The notes under the pieces are model-generated. The model ran no database searches and was not told the origin of the DNA. It saw only the letters and a list, made by a program, of their open reading frames with translations. A program made the position numbers and the translations under genes. This document shows positions 9,386-17,760 of a stretch of DNA of 64,000 nt, one piece after another. The stretch's first letter is position 1. Each line of letters opens with the position of its first letter. The stretch lies in NCBI GenBank assembly GCA_963703745.1, contig CAVPFL010000002.1, positions 744,001-808,000 of the forward strand, read 5' to 3'. This DNA is from AP-15 sp963703745 (GTDB taxonomy: Bacteria; Pseudomonadota; Alphaproteobacteria; ATCC43930; CGMCC-115725).

Positions 9386-10567
9386 TTAGATGCTCGACCA
9401 TCGTACACCCTCGCCGATCCGTTCTTGGTATGCGGCGATCTTTTCCTCAAGTATTCGGCATAATGCACCCAGCCCACGCGCCCGCAGAGGCGGCAAGAGG
9501 TCCTCGTACATGATGGCGCGATGGCCGGGGCCGGCAGGCTCTGGAACCGCCTCGTTCCATAATTCAATAGGAGTGAGGCTCGGACCAAATGCCGATGTCT
9601 CCTCCACCCCGGCCGCGAGCAGCTCTAGCCGAGTCCGCAGACATTTTTCGCAACGCCCGCAGTTGGCCCCGTCCTCGAGGCGGGCGGGGCAGACGCGCAG
9701 AGCCGCGAGTGCTGTCGGCCAACTGGCGAGATCTCGCACTTTCTCTAGCCGAGAGAAGCGCCCGCCATCGTGGACGACAGTGACCCGCTGGCTTGAGAAT
9801 AGCCCATCCACGGCTGGATGCGAGCCCATCGGAACTGGGTGGTTCGCCACGTGATGCGACGCGCCAATAAAGAAAAAGGCCGACCCAACAATCGCGGCGT
9901 GACCGGCGGCCGCCAAAGCCGCGCCATTGTGGCGGTAAGTCCAGAAATCCAGTTTCGAAGGCAAATGCCGCAAATTGGTGCGGCACGGGATGAGCCGCAC
10001 CCCAACTTCGGCGGCCACCGGCTCGAGGCGCCGAAGAGCCATTCGAAAACGCTCATTCTCGGGGTCGCGCGGCCGTTTTCCGATGTCGAACCCGTGGATG
10101 AACAGGACCTCGCGGATGTATGCTGGATCACTGTCGCGGTATAGCCGTCGATTATGCATCAGCGTATGGAGCCCATCCACGCCTCCCGACAAACAAGAGA
10201 CGGCGCGCCGCGGCGTGGATAGGTTTCTGCACCTCCCCCGGGCAGGGGTCTCGATCGTCGGAGGGTGAGGATTCATCCCACCCCAGCTCGCCCACCATGC
10301 GTGAGCGGTGCGCAACCCCTCGACCAGCATTGGGCAGGGCTTTTCTTCGATTCGCAGCCTTGACTCTCCGTGCAATGCAGCCAGCGGAAAACACGCGGCC
10401 AAGAATGCGTCGGCAAACGGCTCGTCCAGCTGGCGCCCATCCGTTATCTCGCCATCATTGATTTCGAATTCGAGCACGTGGTCGGGGTACGGTTGATCCT
10501 CCCATTCGATAGTAGCCGAGATTATCCTCGTATCCGCGACGGCGGTGGCCAAGTTGCGAATGATCAT
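9386..10567 (-). CDS. PP-loop ATPase-like protein with QueC-like Cys cluster
   Basis: Protein of 393 residues not assignable to a named family by eye. Residues 127-132 read SGGVDG, close to the SGGxDS PP-loop of ATP pyrophosphatases but with Gly in place of the last Ser. Near the C-terminus Cys293, Cys303, Cys306 and Cys309 form C-x9-C-x2-C-x2-C (NCGRCEKCLRTRLEL), resembling the zinc site of QueC 7-cyano-7-deazaguanine synthases. The N-terminal 110 residues are unlike QueC and rich in acidic residues. It may activate a carboxylate or amide by adenylation. Its substrate is unknown and the neighbours give no clear pathway. Confidence 0.65.
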   Translation of the reverse strand: MIIRNLATAVADTRIISATIEWEDQPYPDHVLEFEINDGEITDGRQLDEPFADAFLAACFPLAALHGESRLRIEEKPCPMLVEGLRTAHAWWASWGGMNPHPPTIETPARGRCRNLSTPRRAVSCLSGGVDGLHTLMHNRRLYRDSDPAYIREVLFIHGFDIGKRPRDPENERFRMALRRLEPVAAEVGVRLIPCRTNLRHLPSKLDFWTYRHNGAALAAAGHAAIVGSAFFFIGASHHVANHPVPMGSHPAVDGLFSSQRVTVVHDGGRFSRLEKVRDLASWPTALAALRVCPARLEDGANCGRCEKCLRTRLELLAAGVEETSAFGPSLTPIELWNEAVPEPAGPGHRAIMYEDLLPPLRARGLGALCRILEEKIAAYQERIGEGVRWSSI

Positions 10568-11003
10568 CGAACTGCGTCCAGGCCGGCGCGTAGTGCAGGC
10601 GGCTTTGCGTCCACCAACCGTTATCCGCCGGCACCTCTAGCAAGAGATTACGCAGGCATCCGTCAAAAAAGCGTCCAGATCGGTGTCAGAAGAAGGCGGA
10701 TTGGCAAATCTCGGGAAAGAGTGACGTGCGGATTCTCGGTGGATAAACTCCCTACCGCTACCAATGGTTGGAGCCGTCTGCGCCCCGGCCATGCCAGCGT
10801 TGCCTGCAGCCGTTGGTCCGGCGGGAACATGTCGGGGTCCGGTTATAAGAGCGGCATCAGGCTAGGGCGGACCTGGAAATTCGCGTCTGTGACCATCGAT
10901 GGGGCGTCCACGACTCGCTTGCCATGGAACACCGCGCCGTATACCTCCCCCAACGCTTCGGCGGTGCTTCGAGGAAATAGCCCAGCCGAACGGAGGAACC
11001 GTC
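10568..11003. other. Divergent intergenic region
   Basis: About 430 bases between the minus-strand PP-loop gene and the plus-strand lyase gene. The short open frames here show no family resemblance that I recognise. The region should carry promoters in both directions. The only specific signal I can support is the ribosome binding site GGAGGA at 10992-10997 before the lyase start. Confidence 0.45.
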
Positions 11004-12377
11004 ATGAGCGATGAACTCCCAACTGCCGCGCGCATAGCCGATCCCGGCATTCGAGCACTCTATCGGCTGGAAAACCGATGGCAGGCATGGCTCGACGTCG
11101 AGGCGGCACTCGCTGAGGCACAGGCCGGGCTCGGTATTATTCCCCCGGAAGCGGCGGACGCGATCGCGCGCGCGGCTCGGCTGCAACTACTCGACCGGGC
11201 ACGCATCGACGAGGGGTTCGCGCGCACTGGCCACACTATCGTCCCGTTGGTCTGGGAACTCAGCCGGATTGTCGGCGAACCGCACGGTGGGTGGGTGCAT
11301 TGGGGGGCGACGACGCAGAACATCACACAAACCGGCGATCTTTTGGTGCTGCGTGAGGTTCACCGGATCTTCTTTCACTTGATCGCCGGAGCGCTCGCGG
11401 CGATGGCTGATCTGGCCGAACGCGGCGCCGAGATGCCGATCGCCGGTCGGACCCATGGCCAGCACGCGGTCCCGGCGACCTTTGGCTACAAACCGGCGGT
11501 TTGGATCGACGAAACGATTCGCCATGTCGAGCGCCTGCGTCAGTTGGCGCCGCGTCTCTTCGTGGCGATGTTGGGCGGCGGGGCCGGCACTTTTGCCTCG
11601 CTCGGGGCGCAGGGGCCGGCGGTACAGGCTGGCATTGGCAAGCGGCTCGGCATGCTGCCGATGCAGCTGCCAGCGCGGACGATCAGCGATCATCTCGCCG
11701 AGAACATCTGTGTCTTGGGCCTCCTGGCGGCGAGCTGCGGCAAGATTGCCCGCGAGATCTACACCCTGATGAAGACCGAGTACGGGGAGGTCGAGGAGCC
11801 GGTTCCGCCCGGCACGGTCGGCAGCTCGACCATGCCGCAAAAGCGCAATCCCAAGCTCTGTCAGGACATCATCGCCGCCGCCGCCGAAGTCCGCGCAACA
11901 GTGCCATTAGCCCTCGAGGCGATGCAGACCGAGCACGAGGCCGACCGTACAACGAGCCTGATAATGGAGGCCGCGGAGGCGCGCGCATGCATTGCCACCG
12001 GCGACATGCTCGCCCGGCTCGTCGACGTGCTGAAGGGGCTGCGACTCGACCCGGCCCGGATGCGCGAGAACCTCGAGCTTGGTGGTGGGTTGATCATGGC
12101 CGAAGCCGTCATGCTTGATCTCGGTACCGCGATCGGCCGGCAGCATGCGCACGACGTCGTCTATGATGCCGCTCAGGCTGCGTTTGTCGAGGGTCGTCCT
12201 TTCGGCGTTCTGCTGGCAGAGGACCCGCGGGTGACCGGTCATCTCGATAAGAAGGCGATCGAGCGGTTGCTGGACCCGACCGCCTACACCGGGCTGTGCG
12301 CAGAGATGGCGCGCGACGCAGCCGCCCGGGCGCGCGCCACCGCGGCCGACATCGCTCGAAAAGGCACGACCACATAA
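11004..12377 (+). CDS. Fumarase/aspartase-superfamily lyase (PcaB/PurB-like)
   Basis: Homotetrameric lyase of the superfamily that includes adenylosuccinate lyase and 3-carboxy-cis,cis-muconate cycloisomerase. The signature loop GSSTMPQKRNP is intact, and the conserved regions GRTHGQHAVPATFGYK and WGATTQNITQTGD are present. The TQNITQ region and overall length of 457 residues favour the PcaB-like branch over a housekeeping PurB, but the substrate is uncertain. ATG 11004 has GGAGGA seven bases upstream, whereas the frame extends back to 10899 without a signal. RidA follows on the same strand. A catabolic role is inferred from the oxygenase, hydrolase and amidohydrolase genes nearby. Confidence 0.85.
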   Translation: MSDELPTAARIADPGIRALYRLENRWQAWLDVEAALAEAQAGLGIIPPEAADAIARAARLQLLDRARIDEGFARTGHTIVPLVWELSRIVGEPHGGWVHWGATTQNITQTGDLLVLREVHRIFFHLIAGALAAMADLAERGAEMPIAGRTHGQHAVPATFGYKPAVWIDETIRHVERLRQLAPRLFVAMLGGGAGTFASLGAQGPAVQAGIGKRLGMLPMQLPARTISDHLAENICVLGLLAASCGKIAREIYTLMKTEYGEVEEPVPPGTVGSSTMPQKRNPKLCQDIIAAAAEVRATVPLALEAMQTEHEADRTTSLIMEAAEARACIATGDMLARLVDVLKGLRLDPARMRENLELGGGLIMAEAVMLDLGTAIGRQHAHDVVYDAAQAAFVEGRPFGVLLAEDPRVTGHLDKKAIERLLDPTAYTGLCAEMARDAAARARATAADIARKGTTT

Positions 12378-12500
12378 GCAGAGGCTGCCGGATGGATCGC
12401 TTCGATCTTCTTCACCGAACATTCGATTGGCGGTGACCCGGCGAAAACCTGCCCACGGGCGAAATTGATCCCGCAGCTCCAATAGAGAGGAGGCCGAAAT

Positions 12501-12893
12501 ATGCCTAAAATCGAGCAATACGCAGCCCGCGGGGTATATGATCCGCCGGCCTATTCACAAGCCGTCAAGGTGACCGGCGTCGAGACGATCCTCTATATCG
12601 CGGGCCAGGTTGCCTATGACGAGAAAGGCGGGGCCGCCCATCCCGGCGACTTCAAGGCGCAGGCCCGCGCCGTGCTGCAGGCGGTCAAGGCCCAGGTCGA
12701 GGCCGGCGGCGGCACGATGGCCAACATCGTTAAAATCAACACCTACGTGACCGACATTCGCCACCGCGCCGATTGGGGGCCCATCCGCGAGGAGTTCTTC
12801 GGCAAGAAATCGCCGGCGAGCACGATGGTCGGGGTCGCGGCCTTAGCGGCGCCCGAGTTTCTGATTGAGGTCGAGGCGGTCGCCGTACTCTAG
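12501..12893 (+). CDS. RidA family protein
   Basis: Small trimeric protein of 130 residues in the YjgF/YER057c/UK114 family. Canonical RidA hydrolyses reactive enamine/imine intermediates made by PLP enzymes, and other subfamilies act in specific catabolic pathways. Visible family features are SQAVKVTGVETILYIAGQVA near the N-terminus, VKINTYVTDI in the middle and ASTMVGVAALAAPEFLIEVE at the end. The canonical substrate-binding Arg position, usually in an R-x-T/A context, reads ASTMVG here, so this may be a non-canonical subfamily. AGAGGAGG precedes the ATG. It converges with and overlaps the amidohydrolase gene by four bases. Confidence 0.88.
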   Translation: MPKIEQYAARGVYDPPAYSQAVKVTGVETILYIAGQVAYDEKGGAAHPGDFKAQARAVLQAVKAQVEAGGGTMANIVKINTYVTDIRHRADWGPIREEFFGKKSPASTMVGVAALAAPEFLIEVEAVAVL

Positions 12894-14035
12894 GTCTGCT
12901 TGAAGCAGCGCGTCGCGTTCTCCCAGAAGAGCTTGCGCCGCACTTCCTGCCCGAGGCTCGACCACTCGAGGATCTTGTCAATCGAGTGCGGAAACCAGGA
13001 TTCGTAGTGCGGGTAGTCCGAGCCGAACATCAGGACCCCGTCGCCGAGGGCGCCGGTGACCATGTTGAACATCGGCTCGTGCTCGTGCGCCTCGATGTTG
13101 CAGAACACCCGCCCGGCGGCGAAATGCTCGCTCGGCAAGTGCTTGAGTTTGGCGGTGCGGCCGACGTAACTGACCTGCTCGTCCATGCGGCGAACCCAGA
13201 ACGGCAGCCAGCCGAAGCCGCATTCGAGCACGCAGAGCCGCAGGGCGGGATAGCGGTCCAAGATGCCGCCCGCCAGAAAACCGGCCATGAACCGCATCGC
13301 CCCCCAGGGGTGCGAGCACAGCCGCGCCAGGTAGACATTGTCCCACATGTCCTGGTAGCCGGGGAAATAGGGCGGCGACCAGGTAAAGCTGTGATGGACG
13401 ATCGCCAGATCGTGCTCCTCGGCGGCGCGCCAGATCGGTTCGAGATCCGGGTGATCGACGGGCCGGTCGTTGTCGAGCAAGGGCTGCACCGCGACTGCCC
13501 ATTTCGAGCGACCCCATTCGCGGATTTCGCGCACCGCCTCGCCGACGTCACGCGTCGAGGCGACGATCGGCCCCTTGAGCCGCTCCGGGAACGGCCCGCA
13601 AAATTCGTGCATGAAACGGTGGTAGGCGCGGATCAGCCCGATTTCGAGTGACACGTCGGGCAGCCCGACAACGCTCGTCCATACCGACGGGACGAGGAAA
13701 TGCACGTCCGACCCTTCGGCATCCATGTCGAGGACACGGTTGTCGGAGCGGTCGTCGACGACCCCCGGGCTCGGGCGCCTCTCGCCGCGCCAGACGCGGC
13801 CGTCGGCCGATCCGGGACGCGGCTCGGCGTCGCCCAGGGTGCGCTCGTAGGCCTTGTGGGCAAAGCTGTAGGTGTGGCGGATGCTCCCATCGACGCTGCG
13901 CGATTTGATCGCACGGCGATAGGGCGTCAAATCGTCGAGGCGGGGTCGGAAACCCGGATCGACGTACTTCTCGAGGACGTCGGCGCCCGGGTCGATATGC
14001 GTGTCGGTGTCATACACACGGAAACCTTCCTTCAT
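12890..14035 (-). CDS. Amidohydrolase-2 family metal-dependent hydrolase
   Basis: TIM-barrel hydrolase or decarboxylase of the amidohydrolase_2 (ACMSD-like) group, 381 residues. The N-terminal VYDTDTHIDPG carries the metal-binding His region. Later conserved pieces are DLAIVHHSFTW (barrel His), CVLECGFGWLPFWVRRMDEQ, and VLMFGSDYPHYESW with the Asp-Tyr-Pro-His motif of this family. Members act on aromatic or heterocyclic acids and related compounds; the substrate cannot be read here. It heads a minus-strand group with the GlcG-like, TauD-like and hydrolase genes, with gaps of under 50 bases. Confidence 0.88.
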   Translation of the reverse strand: MKEGFRVYDTDTHIDPGADVLEKYVDPGFRPRLDDLTPYRRAIKSRSVDGSIRHTYSFAHKAYERTLGDAEPRPGSADGRVWRGERRPSPGVVDDRSDNRVLDMDAEGSDVHFLVPSVWTSVVGLPDVSLEIGLIRAYHRFMHEFCGPFPERLKGPIVASTRDVGEAVREIREWGRSKWAVAVQPLLDNDRPVDHPDLEPIWRAAEEHDLAIVHHSFTWSPPYFPGYQDMWDNVYLARLCSHPWGAMRFMAGFLAGGILDRYPALRLCVLECGFGWLPFWVRRMDEQVSYVGRTAKLKHLPSEHFAAGRVFCNIEAHEHEPMFNMVTGALGDGVLMFGSDYPHYESWFPHSIDKILEWSSLGQEVRRKLFWENATRCFKQT

Positions 14036-14080
14036 GCCACGTCTCCTTTCAGGGCTTTTGGGCTCGAGGCCGGATCGGGC

Positions 14081-14569
14081 TCATTTCAGCTGATCCGCGA
14101 CCTTGTCGAGCCCCGCCTGGACGCACGGCTCGTCGACGCCGGGCGAACCGGAGACGCCGACCCCGGCGATGACCTCATCGCCGAGTTTGATCGGCAATCC
14201 GCCGGGGATGGCGATGACGTTCGGCAAGGTCACCTGCTGGTGAACCACCGGGTCGTTGTCGGCAAAACGCTTGGCGTAGGCGGCGGTCGAGGTGCGAAAG
14301 CTGCGCGCGGTATAAGCCTTGCGGCGGGCGTTCTCCATCGTATGCGGGCCGGCGTTGTCGGCCCGCATTGCGACGATGACCTCGCCGTCGCGGTCGACCA
14401 CGACCGCGGAGACCGCGTAGCCCTTGGCGGCACAGCTGTCGATCGCCGTCTCCGCGATCGTCTTGGCCATCGCATAAGAGAGGTCGCGGTGGGTCAGCAG
14501 CTGCGCGTGTGCGAGCGAGAAGACGGTGCTCAACGCACCACTCACGGCGAGCAACAGCATCCGAGACAT
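14081..14569 (-). CDS. Exported GlcG/HbpS-like heme-binding family protein
   Basis: Protein of 162 residues with a cleavable signal peptide (MSRMLLLAVSGALSTVFSLAHA) and one GlcG/HbpS domain. Typical motifs are AVVVDRDGEVIVAMRADNA, ENARRKAYTA and GGLPIKLGDEVIAGVGVSG. The family is widespread and often sits beside oxidative catabolism genes. Some members bind heme or corrinoids, but for most the role is unknown. It lies ten bases downstream of the TauD-like gene and is likely cotranscribed with it. The signal peptide places it in the periplasm. Confidence 0.85.
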   Translation of the reverse strand: MSRMLLLAVSGALSTVFSLAHAQLLTHRDLSYAMAKTIAETAIDSCAAKGYAVSAVVVDRDGEVIVAMRADNAGPHTMENARRKAYTARSFRTSTAAYAKRFADNDPVVHQQVTLPNVIAIPGGLPIKLGDEVIAGVGVSGSPGVDEPCVQAGLDKVADQLK

Positions 14570-14578
14570 GGCTGGTCC

Positions 14579-15424
14579 TCAGTTCAGCCGCACACCCTCG
14601 ATCGTGATGCGATGCAAGAGGCGGCGATCGCCGTGATAGTCGTTGACCGCGAAATGCCAGGTCGAGCGGTTGTCCCAGAAGGCGAGCGAACCCTCGCGCC
14701 AACGGAAGCGTATGGTGAACTCGGGCCGGACCGCGTGTCGGTAGAGGTAGTCGAGCAGCGGCCTTGATTCCTCATCGGTCCAGCCGTCGAAACGCAGGGT
14801 GAAACCCGGGTTGACATAAAGCGCCTTGCGGCCGGTCTCCGGGTGGCGGATGACGACGGGGTGGATGGCGTCCTGTGTCGCAAGCTCCGGGTTGCCGATG
14901 CGATCCTTGAGGTCGCCGCGCCGGGCGTGGGCCTCGGCGCCAAAGACGTGCCGGCTCGAATGCAATGCCCGCAACCCGTCGAGGGCCGCCTTCAGCCCGT
15001 CCGAAAGCGCGTCATAGGCGGCGTACATGCTGGCGAACAATGTATCGCCGCCGGTCGCGGGCACTTCGCGGGCATAGAGCATCGAGCCCATCGCGGGCGC
15101 CAGATCATAGCTGTGGTCAGTGTGCCAGCCATTGCCGATGTTCTGCCGCTGCTGCGGCTCCTTGCGCACCTCGGCGATCATCGGATAGCCGGGCACGGTG
15201 GCAAAGAAGCGGTTGACCTCGATGCCGCCAAAGCGCCGTGCAAAGTCGAGGTGCTGCTCCGGCGTCAGTTGCTGGTCGCGGAAGAAAATGACGCCGTGCT
15301 CGCCAAAGGCATGGCGGATTTCGGCCAGCGCCGGCTCTGCCGGCGGTGTCATGAGGTCGACGCCGCCGATCTCGGCGCCGAGCGCGGTCGAAAGTGGCCT
15401 CACCCGAATGTGGTTGTAGGTCAT
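14579..15424 (-). CDS. TauD/TfdA-family alpha-ketoglutarate dioxygenase
   Basis: Non-heme Fe(II)/2-oxoglutarate dioxygenase of 281 residues. The iron ligands are visible as the HTD of GNGWHTDHSYDLAPAMG and the distal His of NRSTWHFAVNDY. The 2-oxoglutarate-binding Arg lies in the final RRLLHRITIEG, and the N-terminal LGAEIGGVDL is typical of the TauD group. These enzymes hydroxylate sulfonates, phenoxy acids, carnitine precursors and many others, so the substrate is open. I chose ATG 15424, preceded by AAGGGAAAG. An in-frame upstream ATG at 15445 overlaps the neighbouring gene. Confidence 0.9.
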   Translation of the reverse strand: MTYNHIRVRPLSTALGAEIGGVDLMTPPAEPALAEIRHAFGEHGVIFFRDQQLTPEQHLDFARRFGGIEVNRFFATVPGYPMIAEVRKEPQQRQNIGNGWHTDHSYDLAPAMGSMLYAREVPATGGDTLFASMYAAYDALSDGLKAALDGLRALHSSRHVFGAEAHARRGDLKDRIGNPELATQDAIHPVVIRHPETGRKALYVNPGFTLRFDGWTDEESRPLLDYLYRHAVRPEFTIRFRWREGSLAFWDNRSTWHFAVNDYHGDRRLLHRITIEGVRLN

Positions 15425-15441
15425 GGTTCTTTCCCTTCGGT

Positions 15442-16266
15442 TCATCGCGACCAGTCGAACTCTGGATCAGACCCTGCCAGCAGCTCGGGTAGCCATAGCC
15501 GCGCGATTTGTGAGTGCTGAACCCGCGACGCCTCGACCCGATAGCGGCGCCGAAGCACCGCCGCCAGGGCCGGCTCGACATTCGCCAAACGGCTGGCGAT
15601 CAGCTCCGCCACCTTGCGCGAGAACGGGCCGGTCTGCTGCTCGATATAAATCACCCGCAGTGCGCCCTCGCGCTCCGGCTCCCGCGCGACCCTCTCGCCG
15701 AGCCATCGGTCGATGAATTCGAGGCCTTGCAACGGGTTGCCCGTGGCGGGATCCCTGCCATAGAGCCCGTCGAATACGAAGAGTTCATCGGGTGGCCGCC
15801 GGGCTCCGGCGATGACGTCGATGGCCGGCATGCCGCCGCCCGAATGGGCCGCGAGGATAAAGCGGTCGATCGCGAGCGTTCCTCGGCCCATCGCCTGGGC
15901 AAAGCCGTGCAAGCCATAGTCCACCAGTCGATCCGCTCCGCCCGAAAGCAGGGCCGGGAAATCGTACCACGTATACCTCAACCAGTTGCCGCGAGGGAGC
16001 AGAGCGATGGTCGGGCGCTTGCGGCCGGACAGGTCGAGACCGCTGCTGGCCACCTTCTCGGCGAGCGGCATCGCAGGACCCTGCTGCGAAAACCCGTGCA
16101 GGTAAACGACGACATCGACCGAGGCGGCTGCGAGTGGGATCTTGTTCCACCGCAGGAACAGGTCGGGCTGGGTTCCCGCATGGGGCTGTAGCACCGGTGT
16201 GTCGATGAGATAGGCCTCGCCCGGGGCTACGCTGTCCCCCGCGAGGGTAATTCCCAGATCTTCCAT
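15442..16266 (-). CDS. Putative alpha/beta-fold hydrolase
   Basis: Protein of 274 residues with alpha/beta-hydrolase features: an oxyanion-type stretch VVVYLHGFSQQGPAMPLAEK near residue 55, a nucleophile elbow AAHSGGGMPAID (G-x-S-x-G variant with His before Ser) near residue 145, and a strand ending DELFVFDGLYG that could carry the acid. I see no signal peptide. It is the first gene of the minus-strand group with the dioxygenase, GlcG-like and amidohydrolase genes. Its substrate is unknown, and an esterase or lactonase role is an inference. Confidence 0.65.
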   Translation of the reverse strand: MEDLGITLAGDSVAPGEAYLIDTPVLQPHAGTQPDLFLRWNKIPLAAASVDVVVYLHGFSQQGPAMPLAEKVASSGLDLSGRKRPTIALLPRGNWLRYTWYDFPALLSGGADRLVDYGLHGFAQAMGRGTLAIDRFILAAHSGGGMPAIDVIAGARRPPDELFVFDGLYGRDPATGNPLQGLEFIDRWLGERVAREPEREGALRVIYIEQQTGPFSRKVAELIASRLANVEPALAAVLRRRYRVEASRVQHSQIARLWLPELLAGSDPEFDWSR

Positions 16267-16486
16267 GACTGCTCTCAGGGAGAAAAAACCGATTCGCCGC
16301 TTAATTTGCCCCGCTCGATGGCAATTAGTAGTGCTCTATCAGCCATTTGAATTCCTTTCCCGGGCGAGGTGCTCAGGGAACCCTGCAGGGAAGCGAAACC
16401 GGGCTCTGAGGGAGGTAGCAGGGAGCGAGGAGCACCATTTCGGCGCCGCGGTGACGCGGTTCGAGGTGACGCCACGCTGATGCGGT
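16267..16486. other. Leader region upstream of the hydrolase operon, with a possible short ORF
   Basis: No established gene. On the minus strand a 23-codon frame at 16346-16275 (MADRALLIAIERGKLSGESV, then FSP) has GGGAAAGGAA seven bases upstream and ends a few bases before the hydrolase start. It could be a leader peptide, or simply a chance frame. Nothing else is recognisable. Confidence 0.25.
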
Positions 16487-16603
16487 CTAGCGCACATTAT
16501 GCCTCGATCTTGATCTAAACATGGCGATGGCCATGCCGCGCCTGGCCTGAAACTTGTCAAGCGTCTGGGCGATGCCCATCTTAACTTTTGTCGGCTTCTT
16601 CAT
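16487..16603 (-). CDS. Possible small basic protein divergent from the cold-shock gene
   Basis: A 38-codon frame starting MKKPTKVKMGIAQTLDKFQA and ending in Arg-rich sequence. The ATG at 16603 is preceded by GGGAAGGCAGG, a good ribosome binding site, which is the main reason to list it. It is strongly basic (Lys/Arg) and has no membrane segment. It lies about 120 bases from, and divergent to, the cold-shock gene. No family is recognised, and it may be a chance frame. Confidence 0.3.
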   Translation of the reverse strand: MKKPTKVKMGIAQTLDKFQARRGMAIAMFRSRSRHNVR

Positions 16604-16723
16604 GGTTCGGCCTGCCTTCCCGAGCGCGATCGAGCGCCGGGCCGCGCTCCGTTCGATGTGGTGGTGTGACCGCACCGTTCGCTCGTGAGCGGCGGCGAAT
16701 TTTTGACTATGCGAAGGACTAAA

Positions 16724-16930
16724 ATGGCTATCGGAACCGTGAAGTGGTTCAATTCCCAAAAAGGCTACGGCTTCATTCAGCCGGAGGACGGATCGAAGGA
16801 TGTGTTCGTACACATCTCGGCCGTCGAGCGCTCCGGTATCGGCAATTTGCGCGAGGGCCAGCGGCTCAGCTTCGAGCTCGAACGCGGTAATCAGGGCAAG
16901 ACCTCCGCGGTTAATTTGCGGCAAGCCTAG
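16724..16930 (+). CDS. Cold-shock protein, CspA family
   Basis: Single OB-fold nucleic-acid chaperone of 68 residues. RNP1 (KGYGFIQ) and RNP2 (VFVHISAV) are both intact, and the start MAIGTVKWFNSQKGYGFIQP is the classic family opening. The frame extends to 16685, but ATG 16724 gives the canonical N-terminus. CspA-type proteins bind single-stranded RNA and ease translation in the cold or under stress. A strong intrinsic terminator directly follows, so it is probably monocistronic. The paralogue type (cold-induced or constitutive) cannot be told. Confidence 0.96.
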   Translation: MAIGTVKWFNSQKGYGFIQPEDGSKDVFVHISAVERSGIGNLREGQRLSFELERGNQGKTSAVNLRQA

Positions 16931-16939
16931 CAGGCGAGT

Positions 16940-16968
16940 GGGGAGCCCGATCCACCGGCTCCCCTTTT
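16940..16968 (+). terminator. Rho-independent terminator after the cold-shock gene
   Basis: Perfect eight-base inverted repeat GGGGAGCC / GGCTCCCC (16940-16947 and 16957-16964) with a nine-base loop, followed directly by TTTT. It begins ten bases after the cold-shock stop codon. Confidence 0.9.
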
Positions 16969-17261
16969 GCCGACGGCGTCAGGGGCCGCGCACAAGCCCC
17001 TGGAGAGGCCTCCGGATCGTGCGGGCCCCCCTGCGCGACAGGGTGCAATGACTACGCATCTGCGACACTACCGCCTTCGGCCGAATGTCATCGCCGCCAT
17101 GCGGCCCCGGTGAAGGAGCATTTGCGGGAGGTTGCATTCAAATACGAGCGGCTCGTAGCCGCACGGGTCGATAATAGCACGTCGTCCGACCCTTGAGGCC
17201 GAGCCGATGGCATCCGCAAGCGTAAGGCGTTCCCTCCATGCGGCGCCCGGGAGAGTAAAGC

Positions 17262-17462
17262 ATGTCCATGTCAGCACATAAGTTTTCCGTTGGACAGACG
17301 GTCCGCTTCTCACCCGATCGGAACCAAGGGGTTACCGTCCGGGGGAGTTTCAAAGTCGTCCGTCTGTTGCCCGAAGCCGCCAGCGTTCTCCAATACCGGG
17401 TAAAGAGCCAGTTGGACGGCCACGAACGCGTCGTGCGCGAAGACCAGCTGGCGCGATCGTGA
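17262..17462 (+). CDS. Small protein of unknown function
   Basis: A 66-residue frame starting MSMSAHKFSVGQTVRFSPDR and ending HERVVREDQLARS. GGGAGAG stands at a suitable distance before the ATG. The composition looks like a genuine small beta-rich protein (alternating Val, Arg and polar residues, SH3-like in feel), not a shadow frame. Fourteen bases downstream begins another small gene. I recognise no named domain; similar short proteins are common in alphaproteobacterial genomes. Confidence 0.7.
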   Translation: MSMSAHKFSVGQTVRFSPDRNQGVTVRGSFKVVRLLPEAASVLQYRVKSQLDGHERVVREDQLARS

Positions 17463-17475
17463 GGGAGTGGGCGCG

Positions 17476-17709
17476 ATGCCGACTATGTCTCTGAAGATCA
17501 CCCGTCCACCAACCGGCGCCGCTGATCTCGGCACTCCCGAGCTGGGTAAACCGCTGTTCCGCGGCACGGGCGACACTGATTACCTCTGCGGTAGCTGCGG
17601 GTCCGTCATAGCTGCGAGCATGGGACCGAACCAGCGTGTCAACGTCGACGCGGCGACTTGTGCCACGTGCGGTGCGGAAAACGAGTTCCCGCTGCACTTG
17701 CGAGGATGA
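17476..17709 (+). CDS. Small zinc-ribbon protein
   Basis: Protein of 77 residues (80 if the GTG at 17467 is used) with two CxxC knuckles: LCGSCGSVI near residue 41 and TCATCGAENEF near residue 66. Spacing and composition fit a zinc ribbon. GAGGGAG precedes ATG 17476 by eight bases. Such small ribbon proteins may bind RNA, DNA or a protein partner; nothing here says which. It is probably cotranscribed with the small gene 14 bases upstream. Confidence 0.7.
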   Translation: MPTMSLKITRPPTGAADLGTPELGKPLFRGTGDTDYLCGSCGSVIAASMGPNQRVNVDAATCATCGAENEFPLHLRG

Positions 17710-17760
17710 CCGCCAAGCGGGGTCTTTAGGCAGCCACGTTCACGATCGAGCGGCACGAAA

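Noticed and set aside
10370..11014. Plus-strand frame upstream of the lyase
   Set aside because: Its first part is antisense to the PP-loop gene, and no family resemblance or ribosome binding site supports it.
13700..14767. Plus-strand open frame of 355 codons
   Set aside because: It covers the amidohydrolase, GlcG-like and dioxygenase genes on the other strand and shows no domain.
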